From Guyanagaster necrorhizus (taxonomy: Eukaryota > Basidiomycota > Agaricomycetes > Agaricales > Physalacriaceae), in contig NW_025064888.1 in assembly GCF_019112545.1 (NCBI RefSeq), positions 1 to 64,000 on the forward strand: a DNA stretch of 64,000 nucleotides, in the 5' to 3' direction. The stretch's first letter is position 1, and the number at the start of each line of letters is the position of its first letter. Shown here piece after piece: positions 45,442 to 56,300 of the stretch. Position numbers and translations under genes: made by a program. The notes under the pieces were generated by a model. The model was not told the origin of the DNA. It made no database searches and saw only the letters and a program-made list of their open reading frames with translations.

Positions 45442-46200
45442 TCAAACACGGCGCCTCCAGTTGTCATCGTCTGGGCCAAGTAACACACGTGGAGAAGACT
45501 TTTTGGTGGTAGCTTGCGGGCCAAGCATAACACCACCCGTAGCAACACTGGTGGATCCCCCGTTATAGAGATAAGTCGTAACGACTCGCTTGATCTCGAT
45601 CACCGGCGCTTGGGCCTGGCGGGGAAGATAAGGCTTAGAGCGCAACTTGGAGGAACCCCTGGATGATACAGAGGTCATGGACTCGCTCGATGCAGAGGAG
45701 AAACACGATGATGACGCAGTAGATTCGGCATCTGAGTCACAGCTCATATCTGCGTCTGTCTCGGAGAGGTTAAGGTCGGGAAGAGTGGGTACACGAATAG
45801 GCAGATGAGCGCGAACATTTGGTCTGGGTTTCGCCAGAGGCCGCTGACGAGCGATGGAAGGCATATTCGTCAGACATAAGTCATCATCTGCCTGCCAGAG
45901 GGTAATCATGCGGGAAGAAATGCATGCATGGGCATGAAGGGGTGTGATAGCTATGTGTATCGGCTGGTTCCCAAGTAGATTCATCCACCGGGCCCACGGC
46001 AAGCCAGTAATGAGGCAGGCATTATATATGGGACGTGGAGGATGGGCGTATGGGATGAGTGACAGAGACTGCACTGAACGGAGAGATATCATGAGCTGGA
46101 AACGAATTTTCTGGACCATTGTGGAAGAACAGAAGGGAACAAGCGCGCCGGTAAGAAAAGAAACAACAGAGGAAATAGCGTTCATGTCAATGGCCTGCAT
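45442..46200 (-). CDS. serine-rich hypothetical protein
   Basis: A single 252-codon frame starting MQAIDMNAISSVVSFLTGAL. The N-terminal part is moderately hydrophobic, the middle has an acidic Ser-rich block (SETDADMSCDSDAESTASSS), and the tail is basic with KRVVTTYLYNGG and a repeated LGP motif (VMLGPQATTKK, VLLGPDDDNWRRR). No family recognised. Because introns are the rule here, the first 100 codons may contain an unseen intron. It sits between the two paralogues, on the opposite strand. Confidence 0.5.
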   Translation of the reverse strand: MQAIDMNAISSVVSFLTGALVPFCSSTMVQKIRFQLMISLRSVQSLSLIPYAHPPRPIYNACLITGLPWARWMNLLGNQPIHIAITPLHAHACISSRMITLWQADDDLCLTNMPSIARQRPLAKPRPNVRAHLPIRVPTLPDLNLSETDADMSCDSDAESTASSSCFSSASSESMTSVSSRGSSKLRSKPYLPRQAQAPVIEIKRVVTTYLYNGGSTSVATGGVMLGPQATTKKSSPRVLLGPDDDNWRRRV

Positions 46201-46419
46201 GGCAGAATGGGGTCCCTCCTTGACGCTGTAGTCCTTTTATACACATCGACGGACGAATAGTAACCATTGTCGACAGTAACCATTGTGCAAAGAACAAGAG
46301 ACGAACCGACGCATTGTTTGCAAAAAAAAACTTATTGTTGCCTTTTTACGTTTATTTGTAGTACGTTTGCATCCATTCCGGTCCGAGAACCGCAAAAAAG
46401 TCGCGCTTTGCTTCTACGA

Positions 46420-47798
46420 ATGCAGCGACTTTTTCTCTCTGCGCTTTCTCGCTACCACAGAACTCCTCGATTCTTTTTACCTCGCACCATTAGTACAGGT
46501 CCAATATATGAAGGTTCCATCTTACTTCCTGGGTACAGCCATCGAACCGTACGCATCGACAATCTCCCCCAGGATTACGATCTCAACAGTGTTCTCAATG
46601 CCATCCAAGCCAACCCAGTGGAGAGAATATTGACCCGGCACGATCATGTCTTGGTCCAGTTCTTCAGCAATGAAATGGCTCAGCGCTGTGTCCGAGATTA
46701 CCAAGGCCTTCTGTCGTTGACAATACACCCTCATCCTAATCCACCGTTATCCTGCTTTCTCGTTGCTGCCCTCGGCTATCTTTCGTTGTCGCGCGTTCTG
46801 GAAGTTGACAATATACCGCTGGACATAACCGAAGACACCTTCAAAGACCAAGTCCGTTGCTACTCTGCATCTGTTCAGAGGTCAGAGTCAGAAGCTCGGG
46901 CTCGAGCTCGACTCGAGTTTCTGGACATACATGATGCTATCAAAGTAAGAATAGTATTCTCAGATCTTCAAGTGAACCGCTAACAACTATTTTCAGGCAA
47001 AGGCGACCCTTGTGCGCCTCGAGTCATTCAAAGACGCGAAAATTATCTACAAGGAGCACCCAGCGAGCTACATGTTTCCCTCTTGGTTCACTCCATCAGT
47101 GGATGATGCACCAGACGCTAAACGAAAAGTCGTTATCGACAATATACCCGACGGTGCTGCCGTGGTGGAATGTCGGAGGTGGACAAATGCCTTTGATTTG
47201 ATTACGCCAACGACGCTGTCATGCGCCCGTTTTACTAGACTTAAAGTAAGAAATTGTCGCAGTCTCGCCACACTCAACTTATTCATTATAAACAGACATT
47301 GGTTGTCAGCTTTGGCACAACTGAATCTGCCCAAAATTTCCTTCAGAGATACAAGCCACGGGCTAAAACTCGAGGCATGTCAATGTCGTTGGCGCAAGAT
47401 AGGTCTCGGTACATCGATCGTTGTATCCTCACCGCAAGAGACTTGGGTGCGAACCGGAAAGTTCACATACATATTGGTCAAGGGCACAGGAGAAGCGACA
47501 AAGATTATATCCACATGTTCCATCGTTATGGGGGTTTATCATCTGTTGCGGATAGATTTCAGTACGTACAATTCATGATGCCTGCCGCAACTGAGTATAT
47601 GTTTATTTGTCATGCAGAGATGGTGCTTCAGAAGGGACACTTTGGATCGAGTATCAAAGTATACAGGGCGCCATGCGTGCAGTCCTAGCCCTTTGCCACG
47701 GTGCTCCCTCGGTACAGGCTTTACAAGGCGCTGACTTTGGTTTCTATAATGCGCAGCATTTGAAGCGCATGGAAGTACATTCTAGGAATGTAACATGA
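46420..47798 (+). CDS. RRM-like, probably mitochondrial protein, paralogue B
   Basis: Four exons: 46420-46944, 46997-47245, 47296-47561, 47618-47798. They sum to 1,221 nt, or 406 residues. The N-terminus (MQRLFLSALSRYHRTPRFFLP) is a good mitochondrial presequence candidate. It shares with paralogue A the block RTVRIDNLPQDYDLNSVLNAI, the segment ANPVERI, VLVQFFSNEMAQRC, a VAALGYLSLSR segment and VDNIPLD, in the same order and spacing. Later units are more diverged (TLVVSFGTTESAQNFL). Exon 1 is 525 nt, identical in length to exon 1 of A, and all three intron phases agree (0, 0, 2). RNA binding is inferred from the RRM-like pattern only. Confidence 0.7.
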
Positions 47799-49097
47799 AG
47801 GTCGTCGTCTCATAGACGACCGTCGTTATAAATTTGACGTGCTTAGAGCTGCAATGGAGATGAGATATTTTTTCTGACAAGGAGCGATTCAAGGCTATTT
47901 TGAGGGCAAGGGCTCGCTGACGTCTTCATTACCCCAGATTGGCCCCAATTCTGGACTAGCGTTGTCTAATATATTTGAACAATGCTTCCGCACGCATGAC
48001 CCTAGATGGTTTGATAGCCACCTCCGGAGATAAAAATTCAATGATCCTAGTGCTGTAAGTAATGGCGACCGTTTACTACAACAATCCAGGGGGAGAAGGG
48101 CCTGGGACGATTGCCATATCGGTAAACGTGAGTCGGTACCGAGCTAAGGGACACAAGGAAATGAACGGCGAGAAATATAAAGCGGGACTATGACATGATG
48201 GTGTGTGGTTCGAGATTTTGGACCAAGATTACCTATCCAGGGACACTGTAAGTGAGCAATGTCCCTGGTGATCGCGCCGTACTGGCGAAACAGACTCGAA
48301 GAGGGAATGGTGTTCTCCAACTTAAAGGCTTCTCATGAGTCTAAGCACGAAGAACAAGATGAACGTTCGAAGGATTGAAGTGGGCAGGGTAGTGCCGTAC
48401 TTGGATGAAAGCTGAAGACTAGAAGCTAGAACCACTAGCGTGGATCGCATCATCAGGCCTCGGATGCTTCTTAAAGTACCCGCAAATTTGCATTGGTAGT
48501 GTAGTACCGAGGGCGGGGCCGCAGTCTGGAGAGACAGTGGAATTAGGCCTAGAAGGGCGAGGTTTTAACGGTGTGTTGGTCAATGAACGCATGGTGCACA
48601 CATATACTTTTTTTCCAGATATCACGGCTGTAACCTTTAAGGATGATTTTCATTTTGTTGATTGATACAGGTGGTGGCAAATATCAAACATCCCCTGAGA
48701 ACGACTCTGGACACCTGATGATGGCCTGAGAGGAATAAATAATCAGACATGGCAAAACCGCAGATGGTCGGGTGCTTGGACCTCAGGGCCGAGGAACCAC
48801 CTTTGGAGGGTGTTGACTGGGTCATATTCCATTCCGTTCTAACAATTATCCAGTATCAACACTCGGAAGAAAAAATCAGAAAAGGCCAGGCGGTGAGTCA
48901 AGACCAGAAGCTGAGAAAGGAAAGTCAGGGTCACGGCAATTTGATTTCACTTGCCTCAAGCGGAAGGATCGGCGTCCGGGCCGAAAGAAAGGGGCTCCAG
49001 CCTCGGGCATTCCATCCGGCATTCCTTTCCTTTCCATACGCCAGCCAGGCCCACGCCAGGTTGCCTTCCGTCTCTCACCTCTTCCTTTCCTTCGTCC
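47799..49097. other. intergenic, no gene recognised
   Basis: 1.3 kb without a supported gene. A 68-codon minus-strand frame at 48419-48625 (containing MRSLTNTPLKPRP) is the only candidate and has no CaaX end, signal peptide or family match. The last 150 bases are pyrimidine-rich and probably the leader of the CASTOR-like gene. Confidence 0.5.
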
Positions 49098-50561
49098 ATG
49101 CAAGTTACTATTTCCTTGCTTCCTGTTTCCCTTTCTCTTGTCCAGATACCCCGCTCTCGTCTCTCCCAACTATCCCATCCAGTACTGCACCATGTTTTGC
49201 AGCCGAGCCATACCTTTTTGAATATCACCTTCAATGAAATCGAGCTCAGTCTGTTTGCAGACCAGGATATTCTTCCGTCTTTCGAGCCTATAGCACGAAA
49301 GGACAGACAGCGACGGCAACGGTCGCGCTCTGGCTCCAATTCCAGCCGAAAAAGTGTGGATGCACTTGAGCCTATCGAAATCTCGTACGAAAAATGGTCT
49401 GTTTTGCAGATCGACTCGCATAGTGACCAGCTGGGTGAGCATTCATTCTTCTTCCTCTACTGTATTATATCCTCATCTTTTTTCAGATAAATCCGGTGCC
49501 CGTATCAACGAACTCTCCGCGCTATTAGCAGACGCCGGAATATCCATCCTGTACCAATCCTCGTACATGTGCGACTTCATATTTGTACGCCCTCATTGTT
49601 GTCCTGCATATACATGTCTCTTATCCATTTTCTTCAGGTAAAAGAATCTCGACTTCCTGAAGCCTTGTCAATCTTCTCAGAGGCGGGATTCGACCTGTAC
49701 TCCCCCAACTCTCCCCCTGCGTCGCCTACCGCTAAGGTTCTCACTCGTGCAAATTCACCAAATCGCCCACTGTCTTCTCCGTTTCCCCGACAAAAATCCC
49801 ACTCGCCTCACGCCGGTCAGGTCAACGTCTTGGCCTCAGACCTAACATGCGTAGGCCTTGCGGACGATGGCGTTGAGCAATGGTCACTCAAAGTCATCAA
49901 GCTTATCGCATTTCCAGATCTCATAAAACCTTCACCCAAGAACAAAGATTCGACGTGTTACCCCACCCCCATTACCCCGTCGTCCTCGTCATCTGACGGT
50001 GACTCTGTTACTGATGAAGACGGGTACTTTTCGCATTCCCCATCAAACTCATCTCCGGTGACCAGCACCAGCAATGCCTCACGTTCGACATCTGACCTCC
50101 TATCTACCACGCCCACAATGTCCTTCAAGCCGCCCTCCAAGCACCTAATTTCACCATTGACCCCCCTCCGAATTGATACCACCCCTTTATCGCAACCCGC
50201 ACCAGCACCTCCACCCCCGGTTCCGTTCTTCAGTTTTACCCGCACATCGGAAGGTTCATCCCTAACTACAGACATACGACTTCTTACCGCACTCTTCCCG
50301 ACCCACGAACGATATCTCATCTCTGGGTTCGACGACGAAGCAGAAGAGGGTGAAGAGGAAGACTCTGAGCGTCTATTCAAATGCCTTCAGATCGACCTCC
50401 GCCGCTTTGGGCTCGACAAGCATGGGCTTGTGAATCGCTTCTCACGCGTGCTCGAGGACGCGGGTATAAACCATATGTACAGCTCGACCATCAAGACAGC
50501 TAACCTACTAGTGGAAAAGAAGTGTGCATTGAGGGCACAGGCACTTCTGAGGGCATGTTAA
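49098..50561 (+). CDS. CASTOR-like ACT-domain protein
   Basis: Three exons: 49098-49434, 49487-49584, 49638-50561. They sum to 1,359 nt, or 452 residues. The arrangement resembles the animal arginine sensor CASTOR: an N-terminal unit (MQVTISLLPVSLSLVQIPRS, EISYEKWSVLQID), an ACT-like unit SGARINELSALLADAGISIL with QSSYMCDFIFVKES, and a second ACT pair near the end (LFKCLQIDLRRFGLDKHGLV, VLEDAGINHMYSSTIKTANL). Between them are about 170 Ser/Pro-rich residues absent from CASTOR. ACT domains bind amino acids. A role in amino-acid sensing to TORC1 is an analogy, not shown here. Confidence 0.72.
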
Positions 50562-51728
50562 TGACCGCATGACCTTCTTTTTGGATTATCCTTATACTCA
50601 TGACGCACCACCGCACTTTCGTACATACTGCATAAAACTGTTGTACTAGCAATGTAGCCACTGTCTATTTATCGAAAGTAACCGTCCCACTCATATGTAG
50701 TACTCCATACTCCATTCCGATCCAGAGAGAAACGTAAAGCTACATAAAGCCTGTCTTCTGAAGCGGAATCAGCTGAGGCTCCGAAAACGCGATCACGTCT
50801 TCATCCCCCTTCTTCCGTCAACCATACGTCGAGTGATGTTTACGTTCTTTCTCTTCCATGTTGCACTCTGTTGGTTATCATGAGGCTCTGACGCGCCAGA
50901 TATGGGCTTATACACGCGATCGCTGCTGCTACACTAAAAAATTTCAAAAAAATGCTTCAAGTTCCTTCCACCAGTGATATCGAGTCGGGATATCTCTTAT
51001 TATTGCCTTCCCAGGAAAGGCTGTCGAGTCATTAAGGAGACCCCTGTGCAAGCAAGCTTTAGAGCAAGTTCGGACCATGGATGAGTATCTCTCAGGAGTT
51101 TAATGGCGGCCATGTCTTCCCGGCGAGTTCTACTGCTACCACATCACGCTTTGTTTTTCAGGGATTCCAATGAAATGCTTTCGTAGCATGACCGACAGGA
51201 GAATCGCGATCGTATACGGCGCGCCGACGGATCTTGATCTCCCCCCCCCCTCCCCTGGGCCATTCGAATATCCAATGACTCGAGCTCTGTACTTTTTCAA
51301 GTAGTACTGAGGGGCTGTTGGTGAAATCAAGGCGTACAAGGATTTTTTTTTCCAATCAAAGCAAGCTTCTGACGGCTTCTTATTCTTTTGTCCGTCCAAA
51401 AGTCGAGCTCACTTCCTCCTTTTTCTCCCTCGAACTTTCCTTGTGCTGCCGATTTGACAATTGGTTCGATCCAGGAACTCAACGGCGCGGACCTTCAGAT
51501 TGCGGACTTTCATTTCTGGACGATGAACATTTGAACGCCGATATGGTAATGCTAGGTCGTACGATTAAGTATGTAAAGTATGATTGAGAGTAGATGGAAA
51601 TCGGATGTGAATGATATAGAAATACAGATGATGTTGTTATGCATGAGTAGTTGTACAAATGGGAGGGTATCGAACAGAGGTCCGCAATAAGCATGACGGC
51701 AAGAAAGCAAAGGAACCGCACATAAAGA
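50562..51728. other. intergenic, no gene recognised
   Basis: 1.17 kb with short frames only. Contains a C10 run at 51241-51250 followed by TCCCC. The right end is the downstream region of the minus-strand gene ending at 51729. Confidence 0.5.
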
Positions 51729-53489
51729 TCAATGTACATGCACTCCATTTCTTTGCGCAATTTGTTGATACCAGTCATCGAACGGCGGTAGCGCGTCCTC
51801 ATCCTCGTCCTCGTCTCCCCATGCATCCTCATCTTCCTCTTTGATGGTTTCCAAGTGAACAGGAGCCTCTTCCTCAGGCGTTCCAGGTGGTGTCGTCTCC
51901 GGCTCCGATTCTTCGTCCCTATCAGCTTCCTGATCAAAGGCAGCCTGTAAAAATTCAATGTCATCTTCGCATTTCATTACGGAATTGTCGTCCAACAAAT
52001 ATTCCTCATCACAACCCATAAGAGGTCTTTCTGGGACGATCAACCATCCGGGATACTGTGCGACCATCTGGTTATCCCATACGACCCATGGGTCTTCCGG
52101 TGGGGCAAAGGTGATGACAATATGCGGCACCCTGAAGGGATTGATGGAGTCAAGGACCAGAGTGTCGAGGGTGTGAGAGTGGGACTGAAGAAGCGGAGCA
52201 GCAGGGTCTGTCCATTGGTACTCGTAAGGGTCATTTGTAGGACCAGAATGCGAATGGGAAAGGAGCAGGGCTTGCGCAGCCGCAACGTACGCCTGGCACG
52301 GTGTCAGTTGGATCACAAAGGCAGGGAAGATATGAGGGGCCATACCACGGCTTTAACAAGGTGCCGCTGCAAAGCAGTTACGACGTGTAACATTAAGAAA
52401 CGCTCGGGGGCAGCGGCCTTGACCTAGCAAAATTGAACTATTAGAACCTGACGGGCCAATACTCACCGAATACTCACCACCTGAGTAAACTTGGCTGAAC
52501 TGAAAACCTTCTTCACTTTATGCGCTACCAGTTGATCAACGCTGAGTACTGGTCCAGGTGAGTCAACCTGGGCATCTTGTGCTATAGGAGGCATTTTTGT
52601 TCGGGAAATATATGTTGGTGGTACGCATAACCACCCAGGCCACTGAAAGTCGACCCGGTTTCCCCAAGCAATGGAGTCATCGTATAGCGTCCATTCTGCC
52701 GGTGTGATGACGATGTGCGGGGCCTTTTCGGGATTAACGCAATCTATTACTATGTTCCCTGGCGCTTTAAATGCCTTTTGAAGAAGTTTCTGTTAGAAGA
52801 AAGAGCTTCAAAAAGACTGGCGGTGAAAGAGGAGTTAAGGGTAAACTGTACATCATCAATGGATTTGTCGAATATTTCAATTACTTCAGGGTTTTCAAAG
52901 GCATAAGAAGTCTGATCCGACAATTATGAATGCGTCAGCGAAGTAGAAGAAAATCCACACACCATAGTGGGAACACAAACAAACTCTTCTTCGGAAGAAT
53001 AGTGTGAGAGTTCGAGGTCATCCTCGACTCCTGAGAGCAGAGACTGAAGGTCTGAGAATGGCTGAAGGTCTGAGAATAGCTGACATGCGGTGGCATCATG
53101 GTCAAGGTCCGGCTTTGGGGTGTCTAAGACATTGATACTGAATTCTGCAGTGGCGTCGGTTGAGGTGGATACAGGTAGAACAGGTTCAATCTGATCATGG
53201 TTGATTATGACGAGAAACGAAAGACGGTGATAAAGGAACAGACCTGGACATGCACATTTCCGTTGCTATCGTCGAGGTCGAATATCGCTGCGGTGACGGA
53301 CGTGAACACTACACTTTCGTCGGTTGGTCGCGTGACAGCAGTTTTGAAGCCCGTGCTCGACGTTTCCCACGATGCGGCCCGTGACGCCTTCACCACAGAG
53401 GATCGCGACAAGGAGGTTCCCAAGGTATATCTGGGCATAGAGGTGTCACAACGGCCGATGTCCATCCGGCGGGCGGCGTATGTGAGCAT
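51729..53489 (-). CDS. orphan protein with internally duplicated domain
   Basis: Six exons on the minus strand: 53489-53244, 53190-52963, 52911-52852, 52789-52478, 52423-52346, 52292-51729. They sum to 1,488 nt, or 495 residues. Two homologous units are visible. Unit 1 has NIVIDCVNPEKAPHIVITPAE, then WGNRVDFQWPGWLCVPP. Unit 2 has LVLDSINPFRVPHIVITFAPP, then WDNQMVAQYPGWLIVPE. Both share VxDxxNPxxxPHIVIT and a PGWL.VP end. The N-terminal part is Ser-rich and contains a short direct repeat FSDLQ; the C-terminus is very acidic (EEDEDAWGDEDEDEDAL). No signal peptide or membrane segment. Function unknown and no family recognised. Exon borders were chosen by frame and by the match of unit 1 to unit 2. 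Confidence 0.7.
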
Positions 53490-54076
53490 AATCTCCGAAA
53501 GAAAAACGTTTGTAGATGTTGGGCGATAGTTGTTTTGAATGTAGCGACGTGTCGGTCTCGATAGCTCGTTCGGACGGGGTGGAGGGGTGAGATATGTGGT
53601 AGAAATGAAGAAGGATAGTGAGAGAGGCAAGGCGAGATGAATGTGGTGGTGGTAGGAGAGTGTAGTTTGTTTGTGTAGTGTGGCTGTCTGAAAACTGGAT
53701 GTGGCGACCAAGTCTGACAGCCTTTGTTTCGCCCGACAGTGCCTGGTATCGGTGGCACTAGGTCTTTGACACGGTTTCTTTGTTCGTAGGGATTCCGGAC
53801 GCGTCGAACAAAGGCTCGTTGAAGATGTGGCGGTGTCCAAAAGACAAAGGTGGGCTCGTCCAGAAGGAATCGACGTGAGGAAGTGAGTCCGAGTGAAGTT
53901 TTTGAAGACTGTAATTATTTTGCGGTTCGTCGACAAATGTGGCACTGAGCAATGGTGAGTGTTGCTGTAGTGATCAATGGGAAAATGGCTGATGACAGCT
54001 CGGGCACAACGGCATCAATTATCTTATCAGATACAACACATTAATATTGATCTACATGACAAACGTCATCCCAAAA
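53490..54076. other. intergenic, upstream of the duplicated-domain gene
   Basis: Frame stays open upstream of 53489 to 53945 but reads low-complexity Thr/His/Ser sequence, likely the 5' leader. No other gene recognised. Confidence 0.45.
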
Positions 54077-55685
54077 TTAACTCTTCTCGGCAACATCCTC
54101 ATCCGCCCGACGACCGGTCGTCTTCATGAAATTGGCAGTAGAATCGTCGGCCCCTGCAATCTGTACAGGCTATAAGCTTTCGGCTACTTTGAGATAGGTT
54201 CAAGACTCACCCACTGACAAAAATCCCTTAAGAAACTAGGCAAGTGCTGGAGAAGCGGCATGAAATTCGCATAGAATGGCAGCAAAATCGTCTGAGAATG
54301 TTGATCATCCAGCACACCAATGATTTTTTTGACAACAGTAACTGGCGGAATGGTTGGCATGAGGAATTTGAAGATCAGAGATGGCGACGTGTTGATGCTT
54401 TGGAATAGAGGGGTGGATATGCGTCCTGAAACGATTAGAGTCGTCCTGATGCCGGGACATTTGTACCTGTCCCATGGTTCAGCAAAAATCGTAGGAAACA
54501 GACTGAAACGTACAACTTGTCCAGTTCATACCGGAGGGTTTCGTTGAGAGAGATAAGGGCCGCTTTAGAGGCAGCATAGTCAGCTAAAGGGGGTCAGCTT
54601 CCAGAAAAGCAGTGACAGAAGTGTTGAACGTACACATGCGAACTACCCCACCATATCCCAAGACAGACGACATGGTGACCTACGGGTAGTTATGGTCGTC
54701 AAAGAATGCCATGTAGGAAGGCAAAGATATTGTTACAATATGGCCCGTTCTGTTCTGAATCATACCAGGAAGGAATGCCTTGAGCGTATAGAAGTGAGCC
54801 AGTGTATTCACCCCGAACGTTCTACAGAATACAATTAAGCGTTTCCAAGGGAAGAAGAAAAGACACTCACTGTTGAACGTCTTCAGGCTTCAAGTCCAAG
54901 ATTGGCTTCCCTTGCACTACACCTGCGTTGTTAACCAGGACGGTCGGTTGCCCTATCTGAGGTTAATGTAAGGAGGCACTCTACAGACATGGTGACAGCC
55001 CCACCTCATCAATGACCTTCTTCGAAACAGCATCCACCTCCTCCCATTTCGAGACATCACACTGGTAGTATGTTATGTTATCTGGAAAAGTTCCATTTCA
55101 ATTCATCAGCCAAGAAGGGATATAGCAAGGGCTAACAGTTCTCCGTTACAATGGGATTAACATCCAGGACTACGACGTTCACATTTCGAACAGCAAGAGT
55201 ATTTGCCAAAAGTTCTCCAACACCAGACGAACCTACCATATCATGAAGATCCAACCGTAAGGTGTGAGCGAGCGCCTTTAGTTACCTCCAGTTATGACCA
55301 CGATTTGTTCACCCCAGTCAAGTCGCGGAGGAGCAAACAAGAGATTTCCTTGGTTCCGGTAGAGCAACGAGCACCACTTGACGAACCCTGTACTCTTTTA
55401 GATGGAATTCACAGATAATGATGGGAAACCTACAGAAGAGCGAAATGATGACATAGTAAACCCCCCAGCCGACAATGATTGGGTCCGATATCTGGACACC
55501 TTGGAAGAAATAGAAAATAGGAATGAAGAAAATAAAGAAAGGACCTAGATTACAAGTCTATCTGAAGCTGTAGTCGGAAGATGGGACGGATACGCACTGA
55601 AAGCTGTATGAGACAAAACCTTGACAACAAGGTCGACGTCAAAACTATCGTAGATGGGGGAACCGTCCGGAGCCCTGGAAGACAT
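54077..55685 (-). CDS. membrane-bound RDH10/DHRS3-type short-chain dehydrogenase
   Basis: A minus-strand gene with about ten short exons. It starts MSSRAPDGSPIYDSFDVDLV; an upstream ATG at 55733 would add 16 residues. A hydrophobic N-terminal anchor follows (PFFIFFIPIFYFFQG, then VYYVIISLFW). SDR motifs are IVVITGGSSGVGELL, VVVLDVNP, YYQCDVSKWEEV, VLVNNAGVV, MSSVLGYGG and the catalytic YAASKAAL (Tyr-x3-Lys). The protein ends NFMKTTGRRADEDVAEKS. The anchor plus the pattern resemble the ER/lipid-droplet SDR16C group that reduces retinal-like or lipid aldehydes and ketones. The fungal substrate is unknown. Confidence 0.88.
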
Positions 55686-56300
55686 TTGAGAAGAAAAAGC
55701 AGGCGCAGCCTGGTGGCGTAAGACGAAAACCAAAAGAGGGATGACAACGAAAAGTTGCAGCCGGTGTGATCAGTGATGCCGGCGTCTATTACTGCTTTTA
55801 GCGACGGCGCGGACTCTTCTTGTCTTTCTGCCTTGATGATCCTCGTCGGTATTGGACTTGAGGATATGGATCTCGTTATATCGACGACGCAGTATTTATG
55901 GTCTTGCTTGGGCGATAATATACTTCTTGGCTCTCCTTCATCTTTCGAGCCTTCCGGCGGGCAAGGTTACGGTGAAGAATCAGGAACAGCAAAGACAAAG
56001 GAAACACGCTAGGTATGCCCAAACAAAGGCCTTCAGCTTGAGCCTCAGACATAAGGAAGACATACAGAAGACATACAGTTGGTAGTGGAAGGGCCGAATT
56101 GGGATTTATGACATTGCCACGTTCCGGCGCGTCTTGAGCTTCGAACCTGCTTCAGTACACGCCTGTCCCGTCTCCCTTCCAGTACTTCACGAACAGCACC
56201 CCCTCACAGACAGTCACAGTCTTTTCCTCTGACGACGACAGTCCCGCTCTCTTGGACGTCTCCCAGCACTGTTCGCGACCGACAAACGCTAGGAGACACA
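55686..56300. other. intergenic between divergent genes
   Basis: Upstream of both the RDH10-like gene (minus) and the large disordered-protein gene (plus). Plus-strand frames at 55773-56085 have no features. Confidence 0.45.

Noticed and set aside
48419..48625. Short minus-strand frame considered as a mating-pheromone precursor
   Set aside because: Ends GSSF without a CaaX box, and no pheromone receptor is nearby.
53197..53529. Plus-strand 110-codon frame
   Set aside because: Antisense shadow of exon 1 of the duplicated-domain gene, whose frame and splicing are consistent.
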